DNA from: Diatrype stigma
Lineage: Eukaryota > Ascomycota > Sordariomycetes > Xylariales > Diatrypaceae
NCBI GenBank assembly: GCA_022225965.2
Contig: JAKJXP020000001.1
Coordinates: 1,116,001-1,180,000, forward strand
DNA: 64,000 nucleotides
Direction of reading: 5' to 3'
Position numbers and translations under genes: made by a program. Each line of letters starts with the position of its first letter. Position 1 is the stretch's first letter. The notes under the pieces are model-generated. The model did not search any database. It had not been told where the DNA came from and saw nothing but the letters and a program-made list of their open reading frames with translations. Shown here piece after piece: positions 46,576-56,718 of the stretch.

Positions 46576-46950
46576 CTAGTGAGAAGAGGTAGACGCCGCC
46601 GAGCTAGTCGACAGACCAGAATCGGAGCGAGTGATTCCAGGAAGGACCGGTGCGCCTGCTGCGGCGGCAAGAGAGGAAGAAGAGCTCCGGGCGCGCTCAC
46701 TATGGGGCAATTGAGTTAGCACGTGTGGCCTTTTTGTTTCCCCATTTGTTCATGGGATGGGGTAAGGAGGGAAGAGGGAAGGGGAAGTGGGAGGGGGATT
46801 GGGAAGAAGGGGTCCATCTGCCATGTGCCAAGAGATGACTTACTATGCGGCTCTGTCGCTGTGGACTTGGCACTTCCACTTGCCATTGCCCGTCTTGATG
46901 GTGAACTGGACGGACTTGCCGTTGATGACTTCCTTGATATCGCCAGGCAT
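46576..46950 (-). CDS. Small two-exon hypothetical protein (76 aa)
   Basis: Exon 1 (46950-46844) codes MPGDIKEVINGKSVQFTIKTGNGKWKCQVHSDRAA; a GTAAGT donor follows inside the next codon. The acceptor CCCCATAG at 46700 opens exon 2 (46699-46576), which continues YERARSSSSSLAAAAGAPVLPGITRSDSG and ends in a Ser-rich tail. The 144-nt intron has good borders and the phases fit. The first 35 residues look like a small beta-rich domain (alternating hydrophobics, KSVQFTIKTGNGKWKCQVH), the rest like a disordered phospho-tail. I do not recognise a characterised family. The frame is open upstream to an ATG at 47094, but 46950 has the better protein start. Support comes from the clean splice and coding look, not from homology. 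Confidence 0.62.
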
Positions 46951-48132
46951 GTTGAAGGATTGTGGTGTCGAGTAGGTTATAGACAACGTGAAGTCAAAAA
47001 GGGCGTGGAAGTAGAGGAAAGCTGCTGCTTCACAATTGCTGTAGGTAGGCGATAGACAGTTTGGAGTAGAGATTGGTCTTGGGGGAGTCAACAAAGTAGG
47101 AGGAAATCAGAGAGAAGGGAAAGCGAGAAAGGAGTGAGATTTATATAATCCCAACTTCCATTGACAGATAACTAGGGACGGTCGGAGAAACGAAGAAGTC
47201 CAGAATAGCGCCGACTACGTACCTATCTCTATCAGGGTAGCGCCCAGTGACAATGAGGTATTTTGTAAAAATGTCCGCACGTCCACTTGGAGGGCCGGAT
47301 GCCTGGGTGCTTGTCGATGCCGTGTTGCGGCTTGTGGGTACGGAACCCCCATGAAGTACCTACTTACATAAGACAAGCATCCCTACGTATTGTACTCTCA
47401 TGTAGATGTGGTTTGGGTGCAGGCGAACCGGCGAGCAGGCGAACAGGCGAGATGGGAAGCTCCCAAGAACGTGGAGAACCCGTAGTTTATGCCTTATTAC
47501 ACACACTGGTCCGAAGCACGCACTATTAACTAGAGCTGTGCATCCACATATACACCTTTTATCATCTATTACATTGTCATACCCTAGGTACATTGGTGGG
47601 TATTCACGTACTTCCATGTAGTTCACACCACGCCTTGGCTACCGGTAGGTGATATCGTTCATCTGTCGGTATCTACATGAGTATAAGGCTAGGGGATATG
47701 ACTGGCGTGACAGACAGCAAGAGCCAAATCGTGCAGAGATCGAGCTGCAGGACGCGGCTTCGTGAGAACATTGGGTGGGTGGTACAGAACCGGGTTTCAA
47801 ATCATTGACACTCCTGCTTGACACTCTGTAGGCGGTAGGTAAAATGAAGAAAGGACGGGCACGTTTTTGCATCATGGCTTTTCATCATCCATCTCGCGCC
47901 TACAATCGTGGCTCCAGTCGATTCACTCGAACGTGACCGATCCTAAGATCCACGCTATGGGGCGAGCGACGGCATCTTCATTTTGGTTTGTTTTATCTTC
48001 TCTCGGGGTCTCTCCCCCAAGCAAATTCTGGAGACGACAGGGACGGTATGTCTAGCATTTTGGGCATTGTGCTGTGTGGTCAGGGGTCGCTTGTGGAGTG
48101 AGGGTCCCCCCATGTATATCTTCTTGGCCCTT

Positions 48133-48206
48133 GGGGTGTGGGTGTGGGTGTGGGTGTGGGTGTGGGTGTGGGTGTGGGTGCGGGATTGCGGATTGCGGAT
48201 TGCGTT
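48133..48206. repeat. TGTGGG hexamer array followed by ATTGCGG heptamers
   Basis: About eight TGTGGG units on the plus strand followed by CGGATTGCGGATTGCG. The G-runs at 6-bp spacing could form a G-quadruplex. It resembles a degenerate telomere-like repeat only in composition, not in the fungal TTAGGG unit. Confidence 0.9.
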
Positions 48207-49738
48207 ATTGCATTTTGAGCAGTACATATCGGAACATTGAGAGTTACATCTGTAAAGTTGTCCCTTTTCTCATAGGCTTCTCTGTCCAAGCCTGTCCAAG
48301 CCTGTCCTTCTAGAAGAACTTGGCCCTGCGGAAATTGCCATACTGGGAAATACACGAGTCAGTGTCCAACTGACTCTCACCCCCAAATAGACTGGAGACA
48401 TTCCTGCAACCAAGCACCCTGGCACTAAGCCACCATCACCCAACCAGCCGCCAACCAGCAGCCCAGGCGGACAGCGTGGGAACTCCCCTTACCCTAATCT
48501 ACGGATTATTGGTGGTGGTGAAGTATCGCTCGCTATCGTACCAGTATGTGACACGGCTCATGACTAGCTAGAAGAAGAGCTAGGTAGAAGACTGTGTCGC
48601 GGACTCACGGAAATTCCAGGAAATGTCCACCTTGTTGCTGGTCGTCGTCTCTTATTCGAAGCTCGCCTCTGCTGGCACACACCCCTGACACCCCGTCTCC
48701 CGCTCATCGTGAACCTAACTTCATTCGGGTTCATTCGGGTTAGCAGAACTCAAGCCGTATATGTAGGTACACATCTACAAGACCTACCTGGTTAGGTATG
48801 TACATAGACACTTGTAAATATTTATATACAGATATCTTCAAGTTATATTCCCCTACATGTATAGCCACATACCTGTAAGGAGGTAGGAACTTTCGCTGAA
48901 CCCTTGGAGCCCATCTGTAACTCTTATGTACATACGTCCTTCATACACACATGTATGCACGTGTACCTACTTTAATACCTACATACATTATCATACATGA
49001 GATCAGACCTCGAATCTCAGGGTCGCTGACCGAGGCTAAGCTTTCTTCCCGCTACTCTGGGCACCGGCGATCCGAGGCGGTGATCGCGCTAGTGACGACT
49101 GCGTAAGATCCATCCAGCGTGCCAGCACTAACAACCTCCAGGGCTCATACTAACCTCTGCTGAATAAGTACCTAAGGTAGGTGTATTGTACTTCCACTGA
49201 GTCTGAGGGTAGCTCGCCGGTTTTGCTGATTTCTCGCCCTACCAACACAGCCTGACAGCCAAACCGACCGCCTGCCCTGCCCTGCCTTATAGCAAATCGT
49301 CTATACAGGCGGTCAGGGGCGGTGTAGCTTCTGTTTCAGTTGGTGAGAATAAACACTTGATGAACAACACGAATATCTCGTGTCCGGTATTTCTCGCTTT
49401 CGCTCGTCGTCGGCCTGGAGAACATGACGTCTCTCTGCATTCCTAGCGCAGCGTTACATATCCATCAGCTCTTCCTTAGGAGGCAATTAGTGTAGGCTCC
49501 TAGGGAATGGCGCCGTTGATGTTGGCCAAAGGCGTGGTCCACCTCGTGGTATAAATGTGGCATATTCAAGAAAGGCGATTGACTGACCGGGTTGATTGGT
49601 GAGTTATATAAGGCATCTAATATTAGGGGTCCAGGGACGAACGAAAAGTCATGGCACCATGACTGAAAACCAACCAACAAGGCACACACTCAAAACACTC
49701 CCCGCCTTTTCGCCTGAAGTTTCGCCGGGAACTAACTA

Positions 49739-50337
49739 CTCGTCAGGGCTCTAATCGCCTTCTGACCCACATTTTGCCCGCTTCGCGGATATAGTCAGGG
49801 ACAAGCTAAATGTAATGCAAAAGCTAAATGTAAAATTGTTTGGTACTTATAATTTGTATACGTTCCCACCTAAAACAAAGGTAGCATCTCATATTGCAAT
49901 TGCCCGCATCGATGCATAAGGCTGTTCTTTATTACCTAGTTACCGCGTAAGTTATGCAAAGCATTACTTAATTGCTGCACAGCTTAAATAAAGCATTATA
50001 AGCAATTAACGATAATTGTAATAAGCGCTCTAGGTGCTGTAGGTGCTGTAGGTGCTGTAGGTGCTGTAGGTGCTGTAGGTGCTATAGGCGCTGTAGGCGC
50101 TGGGAAGTGGTGAAAGGTCGTACTGCTTTATTGTATAATTCGACTTATGCGGGCGGACAGTATTAATGTATAGGGCAGTATCGGCACAGGGTGGATTACA
50201 TCAAGTTGCACCTAATTTGTATGGGGAATTATGTAGAGAATTTTACATTTAGCTTTTGCATTACATTTAGCTTGTCCCTGACCCCAATGGCGAAGCCGTT
50301 AAATTGTGGGTCAGAAGGCGATTAGAGCCCTGACGAG
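49739..50337. mobile_element. MITE: 599-bp non-autonomous element with 99-bp terminal inverted repeats
   Basis: The left end (49739-49837) and the right end (50239-50337) are inverted copies. Both begin CTCGTCAGGGCTCTAATCGC outward-in, are nearly identical over the outer 33 bp and the inner 40 bp, and differ in a block between them. Both flanks show a TA dinucleotide (49737-49738, 50338-50339), the target duplication of Tc1/mariner-type elements. There is no transposase frame inside, so it would depend on an element elsewhere. Its core is AT-rich and contains a 9-bp satellite. Each arm carries an internal direct repeat (AGCTAAATGTAA twice). Confidence 0.88.
50031..50101. repeat. 9-bp tandem repeat inside the MITE
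   Basis: About eight units of AGGTGCTGT, with the last ones changed to AGGCGCTGT. It lies in the element's core between the inverted ends. Confidence 0.92.
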
Positions 50338-52622
50338 TATACGAAGTACATGATTGCATATCCCTCTTCGTACTACGTCACTGCCAACCCTGGACTACCT
50401 AATGAAACGCCACATCTCAAGGCGAGCATTCAATGCGGCGGTATAATGATGGATATCCTGCATGTTACTCGGTGCTTACGGGTTCACACTTTGGTTTCCT
50501 TCCCATTACCCGGTGTTACTCGTAGCCTGCTTCAAGGGTGCTTGGCTACTTACGGCTGCTATCAAGTTCTGTAACCGGTTTCAGTTGGACTGATTCGTCT
50601 GTTGTTGTAATGGATGGTTGACATCTCCTCAACCTCTCATCCTCCCACAGGTTTTGGGTATCATCAGGCCAGTCAGGTTGCCAAGGTTCTCTCTATAGGT
50701 ACATAGGGAGATACCCAGCTCGGCCAGTTGTTTCAATGCTCGCCCGCGTCTGACGGTACTTCTTCATGCAGCAAACCGAGACATGACTGAATGCCCTGAT
50801 AGGCAATCAACCGCGATGGCGTTTTGACATGCGTATGGCAAATGCACATGTGACTGCCAGGCATGATGGGCTTGTTACCCCAGGTCTGACTACATGTGTG
50901 CAGCGTGTCGAGCACATCTGTCGAATTGTGGTATACTTCCGCTGCAGAGCATCGGCAATGTACTTTGAACGAATCTTGGCTTCATCCTGCAGCCCTCCCC
51001 TTCCCCCAGCTTACTTATACAGTCAGCCCAACGACAGTATTTTTCTTTTTTCTTGATACACCTGCAGCTAACTTCTGCCGTACAATCGTGATGGGAATGG
51101 GGAAGAGACGGTCACAATAGAAAAAAGACCATGCTGCACCCACTGACCCTCACTCACATGTTGTGTTTCGCGAAGTATGCTCCTAGCGACAGATGCACAC
51201 TGCATACGAGCAGCTAGCTACGGGGGCCCGCAAGATCACGTTGCTCTCACGCAAACACGTATAGGAGGACTGATCGATCTCCCCCCTCTCCCCTCCCTCC
51301 TATACTATATGTTGCATCTCCTATCTTCAAGTTATGGCCAGGGATGTCTGCCAATATACGAGCGAACAAAGGCAGATGCCAAGCCCAACAACGATAGCAA
51401 CCGCAACGACCCCAACAGTAACAAGACAAGCTTGACAACTTGGTATCTCTAAGGTATCATTCGGATTCCTCTCCGACCCTTTCAGGCAGTAAACCCACGT
51501 CGAACGCCATGCATGAGCGTTCGAAAGGGGTCTAGCGCTGGGCGGCCCGGGTTGGGGATTGACAGAGGAAAAAAGCTTGACTGGCAACTTTAAAGCGCTT
51601 GTTGAAGAAAGAGCCGCCTCCCGCTTGGCTTGGCTGCTGGGGCGTCTCCCCCCTCCTTGACCTCCCCCCTGGACTGGGCTGGACTGGACTGGACCCCGCT
51701 GCCTGGGGGGCGCGCTGATGGGGAAGACAGGAAGGGGGAGACCCGGGCAGGGGGAAGCGTGTTCGCCTTTTCTCTTTGCTTTTTTCGATTCGTGTGTACT
51801 CCTGCAGGGCACTAGACGGGGTAAGTAGACGCGACGATCCCAGCTTTTCTTTGCCTTACCCAACATATCTATATTGCTATCCTACCTATCTCTCTATCGT
51901 ATACACCCACCCCGCGATGCCGGCGTCGGAAGAGAGACTGGATCAGCTAGTAGGTAGTAAGCATCTACCTACCTGCCTACATCAACAGGTAGGCTTTCGC
52001 CATTTGGGGTGTGATGGCTTATGGCCCTGTAGCGGCGAATTTGCTTTGGGGGTACCTTTCTCCTGATAGTGCAGTATTCGTGTCGGCAACAAGATTCGGG
52101 TTCGTCTTTGATGAGAGGCAGATACTTACATATACATACTTACATACACTCGAGCCCTAACGAGAGCTGCTGCTGACATGGCTGCATAGACTGCAGATTT
52201 GAAACCACCCTACTCGTGCTAATCCCGCGAAGAACAGAGATAGTACAGTACCATACCAGATAGGTGGATGCGGTAGCTCTCGAGGTCTGGAAGACCAGAT
52301 CGGCTTTAAGGCGTGGCCTGGACTGCAGCTATTGCCGATCGACTTGCTCTAGCCGATGTATCTGGTTATATTACACTCTTATAGGAAACATGTGACTAGG
52401 GTGTCTAGGGTGGCTAGGGTGCCTGAGCTGTCGTCCGATTCAGAAATCAAGCCAAATTGCCTGGTATTCACTCTGATCACCTTGTTCTCTTTCTTCAGTC
52501 ATATTATCATCATATAGAATTTCATTCAGAATCTTTGCTGTTGTACAGTCTACTGCGTAGGTATCTTCCCGCAGCCCCGGGGTGAGAGGATGCGTTTATA
52601 GAGGATGATGGTGAGGAGGTAT

Positions 52623-54176
52623 CTACAACTTAGAAATGATAGCACCCGCGTACTCGTGGGTCTTCGCCTTTCCGCCCAAATCACCAGTCAGGGACTTTCC
52701 TTCTGCCAGGGTATCAAACGTAGCCTTCTCGATCTTGTTGGCATACTCGTTCAGGTTCATGTGTCTCAGCATCATCAGGGAGCTGAGGAGGAGGGCCGTG
52801 GGGTTGGCCAGACCCTTGCCGGCGATATCCGGGGCAGAGCCGTGGACGGCCTCGAAGATGGAGCACTCGTCGCCGATGTTTCCGGAGGGCGTCAGACCCA
52901 GGCCACCGATCAGACCAGCGCACATATCCGACAGGATATCACCGTAGAGGTTGGGCATGACGAGGACCTTATCGTTGTAGGGCACCGGGTCGGTGACCAT
53001 CTTCAGGCAGGTGTTGTCCAGCAGCTCGTAGTCGAACTCGATGTTGGGGTAGTCCTTGGCGACGTCGCGGGCGGTGTTGAGGAAGAGACCGTCGGACATC
53101 TTCATGATGGTGGCCTTGTGGACGACGCGAACCTTCTTGCGACCGATCTCCTCGGCGTGCTGGAAGGCGAACCGCAGAACGCGCTCGCTGGCTTCCCGGG
53201 TGATGAGCTTGATGCTCTGGACGACACCGTCGACCACGACGTGCTCGATGCCCGAGTATTCACCCTCGGTGTTTTCTCGGATCAGAACGGTGTCGACGTT
53301 ATCGTAGGCCGTCTTGTAGCCAGCGATAGATCGGCATGGCCGCAGGTTGGCGAAAAGGTTGAAGGTTCTTCGGAGGGTCAGGTTGAGAGAGACATGTCCC
53401 TTGCCAACAGGCGTCTGGAAGGGAGGAATAGTTTAGTAGATAGTTTCGGGGTGCTGTGCCGTGCTACACCTTCCGAAACCAACTTACAGCAAGAGGACCC
53501 TTGAGGGCGACCTTGTTTCTCTCGATGCTCTCGATAGTCTCGGACGGGATGGTGGTCTTGCCATCCTTGAGTATGGGTGTTACATCGACGGGTTCCCAGG
53601 CAATGGGGGTCTAAGAGGTTATCCTTCAGTATTTGCATGCATGCGCCCCTTGTTGAGTGGGTTTCCCACGAACCTTGGCAGCCTCGAAGATATCCTTCAC
53701 GGCTTGCGAGATCTCGGGACCAATACCATCACCCTCGATAATGCTGACTGTGTAACGGCCCTGATATAGATATCGTCAGTCTCTCGTCGGTCTAGTACCT
53801 GGGGGTGGTGGTGATGTCAAGGTGTGGGTGGTGCGTAGCCGGCGCTTTGCGTGATTTTCATCTTGGCAGAGCTTTCACTTTGCGCGCATTGACGAATCGT
53901 GGTGGAGGCAAGGGCGATGCAACCAATTCGGGTTCACAAACAAACGTACGTTGGAGTTCTTTGTTCCGGTGAACTTAGCGACCCTATCCTTGGACACAGA
54001 GTAATATCTCTGGTTCTAGCGGTTCGCGAACACATTAGCGACACTTCTTGCACAGCCATGGGGAGCTACCGGTGCGTGCGGCTATTCACCTGGAAGGACA
54101 GAGATACAGCAGCCCTGGGAGCGGCGGCTAGGCATTGGCGCCGCACGGGAGCGGCGACTGCTCGAAGGGCTAGCAT
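52623..54176 (-). CDS. idh2: NAD-dependent isocitrate dehydrogenase, catalytic subunit, mitochondrial
   Basis: This subunit oxidises isocitrate to 2-oxoglutarate in the TCA cycle, in complex with IDH1. Five exons (54176-54090, 54015-53950, 53760-53674, 53610-53488, 53414-52623) give 384 aa, the family length; all phases are zero. The N-terminus [23 protein letters not shown] is a mitochondrial presequence. Then come [40 protein letters not shown] (isocitrate site), [15 protein letters not shown] (catalytic Tyr), VVHKATI (catalytic Lys) and [14 protein letters not shown] (metal-binding Asp). The intact catalytic residues and the [24 protein letters not shown] block mark it as the yeast IDH2-type catalytic subunit, not the regulatory IDH1. 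Confidence 0.95.
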
Positions 54177-54872
54177 TATGAAGAGCGATATGGTAGGCGG
54201 GGGGAGCAGCGCAAGAGGAAGAATGAATGAATGAATGATATACTATAATGGCTCTCCTGTTGAAACTCGGATTTAGATTTCTTGCAGACCCAGCCAAAAT
54301 TGTTTCCTGTTTTGCTGGTTCAGAGATTTGAACGGGTTAGAGGTCGCTCGCTGAGCTAACGGAAGTTAGATCGGATCGAATCGGAAACATGGAGCATTTT
54401 GGAGGCGGCTTTTTCGACAGCCAGGCTTGGAAGTCGGGTCTGGCTGGCACTCTGGGTGTCTGGCAATTGGGCAATTGGATGGATTTGCATCTGATAACCT
54501 TTTCCTGCCGTTTTCCCCCGCAGCCCCGTTTCCGGTTCCACCATCCGAGTTTAGCAACCGTAAACCGAGCACCGATTTGCATAACTTCTAGGTATGCTAG
54601 TTACCTACCTACCTAGGTAGGTAGTGACTATCTGAACATACAGGCATATCGCAAAACCGTATAGAACCGTTTGTCAGGGATATACTCGTTCTTATTTAGT
54701 AGGTACCTAGGTATCTATGAACATACTTCAAGTTGAAAGTGCCCCTTTTCATCTCATCTTTTCACGGGCTATTAGGCTTGGTGTATATCTCCCCGGCAAT
54801 GTATCGCAACGAGGGTCATATTTCATGGAGTTATTATTACAGTCACTATCGTGAGTCCATAGGCTCATATAA
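54177..54872. other. Intergenic, IDH2 5' flank and nuclease 3' flank
   Basis: About 700 bp. It should contain the IDH2 promoter. A palindromic ACCTACCTAGGTAGGT motif stands at 54602-54625. No gene is seen. Confidence 0.6.
54602..54625. repeat. Palindromic CCTAGGTAGG motif
   Basis: TACCTACCTACCTAGGTAGG followed by TAGT, a perfect palindrome around CCTAGG with extended arms, upstream of IDH2. Confidence 0.85.
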
Positions 54873-55985
54873 TTATACCAGACCGAAGCAGCACTTGAGA
54901 CCAGCATGATCGCTCCAGGGTAGCATCTCTCCGCAGTCACCCTCCTGCCTTTGCTCCCCAGTCTCCCCAGTCTCCTGATATCTTCGCGGGGAACCTGGAA
55001 TTGTGATCTTACCGCAGGGTATGACCTCGATATCCTCCGCCCGAAGCCCAAGCATCCCAACTTTATCTAGCCGGTTAGGAGGAAATGGCTGTTCACCGTC
55101 AATGCCCCAAGTAAAACCAGACTCGTTTGGGTGGAGCTCAGCCCACACATCAACGAGTCTGTTGTCTTGAAGAAGCGTCTCGTCAATTGGAAGTACGGGA
55201 TTAAAGTCGCCTGCGACTAGACCACGACCAGCTGTCCGCAGCATAGACGTGACGATGGATAGTTGTTGTGGTCGATAAGAAGGCTGTATCGGCAACGAAT
55301 CCAAGTGCACGTTAATGAGTCGTACACGGGTATTTGGTGTTGCTTCCCGGGGTGGTAGTTGAGAGGACGATGGAGAAGACGGGAGAAGTACGTCGCAGCA
55401 AAGTGCATCTCTCTCATACCGACTGGGGTACTTGACTCGCCAAATAGCACCGAGCGTTGCTTGTCCTGGAACACCCTTCACATGGCTAAACCGTGATCTC
55501 GATACAAGCAACACGGTTGCGAACGACTGCCTCCCCCAGTTGGTGGTATCCGCCTCACTTGAGTACCAACCTTCGCAAACCCAAGGATCCTGTAATATGG
55601 AAGCAAGGGCTGGGCGCGATACTTCTTGGAGGAATATCACGTCAGCCGCGGTTTCCAGGTGCCGGATATGTCCAAGGATCGCAGTCATCCGGGCTTCTGG
55701 TTCTCTAGAAGAGTAATCCACATTCCAGGAGATGAGGACGAGCCCTGGAGATGTTTTCCTGGGCTCTTTCTCGGGCTCTTCAGGAGCGCCATCCGTCCTT
55801 CGACTTGTTGTTGCTGGAACACTGCTAGTAGTGCTCCCCAGGGCTATCTGGCCCCAACAGTTACTAGAAGAGCTGAATGCATGCCAGGCCTGAAAATATG
55901 GTATCACATCTGGCTCATTTTTAGGCAGCGGAGTGTCTTGTGACCACGAGAGGATATGTGTCCGGATCCGCCAGAAGAGCGCCAT
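54873..55985 (-). CDS. Endonuclease/exonuclease/phosphatase-fold protein, TDP2-like
   Basis: A single exon of 370 aa from ATG 55985. The catalytic set of the EEP fold is complete: LISWNVD (Asn near 88), VIFLQEV (Glu near 121), INVHLDS (His near 227), GDFNPV (Asp/Asn near 260-262) and WSDHAGL (Asp-His near 359-360). The order and the GFTWGID..RLDKV segment resemble the fungal TDP2-like group; TDP2 removes tyrosyl groups left on 5' DNA ends by topoisomerase II. Whether this protein does that, or cleaves another phosphodiester, cannot be told. Residues 1-80 are a non-conserved lead with Ser/Thr and Glu-Pro runs and no clear signal peptide. Confidence 0.88.
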   Translation of the reverse strand: MALFWRIRTHILSWSQDTPLPKNEPDVIPYFQAWHAFSSSSNCWGQIALGSTTSSVPATTSRRTDGAPEEPEKEPRKTSPGLVLISWNVDYSSREPEARMTAILGHIRHLETAADVIFLQEVSRPALASILQDPWVCEGWYSSEADTTNWGRQSFATVLLVSRSRFSHVKGVPGQATLGAIWRVKYPSRYERDALCCDVLLPSSPSSSQLPPREATPNTRVRLINVHLDSLPIQPSYRPQQLSIVTSMLRTAGRGLVAGDFNPVLPIDETLLQDNRLVDVWAELHPNESGFTWGIDGEQPFPPNRLDKVGMLGLRAEDIEVIPCGKITIPGSPRRYQETGETGEQRQEGDCGEMLPWSDHAGLKCCFGLV

Positions 55986-56718
55986 CAACCCTTAGCATCA
56001 ACCTGACGTTTTCTGATGTGGATAATACAGAGGAAATTATTGTTAACAACGGTATGACCTGGTTCATATAGTTTCCGAGGTCATGTTTATGTTCCCAGTC
56101 TGGGCTGGTCTGGTATGACAACCAGACCATATATGTAACCTTGCGATGATAACAATAGTGCCAATTCCATCCCCCTTGCATAAAACCACCATGTTTCAAT
56201 GCCTCGTAGTTACTTGTACCCGGACATAATTGATGCTAGTCGGCACGGTCGGTAACTGATGCTTAGCCAAGCCTAAGAAAGAGCGGCAGGGGTCTTGGCT
56301 TCTGTATACACCTACATGTATGTAGCTACCAAACTACCTATAACTAGGCTGCCTAGGTATTGTACATACAACTAGCTCCTTAGCAGCTGTCAGTTAGGCA
56401 GGCCTTGGACGATACCAGGTATACGAATACCGAATACTGCATGAGTAACAACATCAAGCATTCTTGCCTCACACTGAAAGACAGCGACAGCGACAGCGAC
56501 AGCGACGACCACGATAACTATGACATGATCAGGAACTACACCCCTTAATCTAACCAGGACTAGATCCACCCCGCGGTACTCGGAGTTCATGCAGTCGCAT
56601 ATACCGGCATGACACCTCTGTGCTCATACTTAGCAAGCAAGTTAATACGAGGCTGAGACGGTTCACGATCACATCGCCATCACCACCACCCCCGACATAC
56701 CCGAACAACCTGCTCATC
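55986..56718. promoter_or_regulatory. Divergent intergenic region, EEP nuclease / Sec5
   Basis: About 730 bp shared by two divergent genes. It contains GACAGC hexamers (about five copies near 56480-56507) and CCTACATGTATGTAG palindromic bits near 56310. No gene is seen. Confidence 0.55.

Larger units (their letters stand above)
46951..52622. other. Gene-poor region, right part of second desert
   Basis: About 5.7 kb without a supported protein gene. It contains a TGTGGG hexamer array (48133-48182) followed by ATTGCGG heptamers, TTCATTCGGG duplicates near 48720, and a 599-bp inverted-repeat element at 49739-50337. Frames such as 51327-51866 (-) are Pro/Ser-rich and unconvincing. Confidence 0.55.

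Noticed and set aside
48133..48182. Internal telomere repeat
   Set aside because: The unit is TGTGGG, not the TTAGGG of filamentous fungi, and it is bordered by unrelated simple repeats.
51327..51866. 179-codon frame on the minus strand
   Set aside because: Low-complexity Ser/Pro sequence over GC-rich DNA, no conserved segment, no plausible splice context.
52623..54176. Annotation as the regulatory subunit IDH1
   Set aside because: The catalytic Tyr, Lys and metal-binding Asp residues are all present and the sequence follows the yeast IDH2 pattern, so the catalytic subunit fits better.
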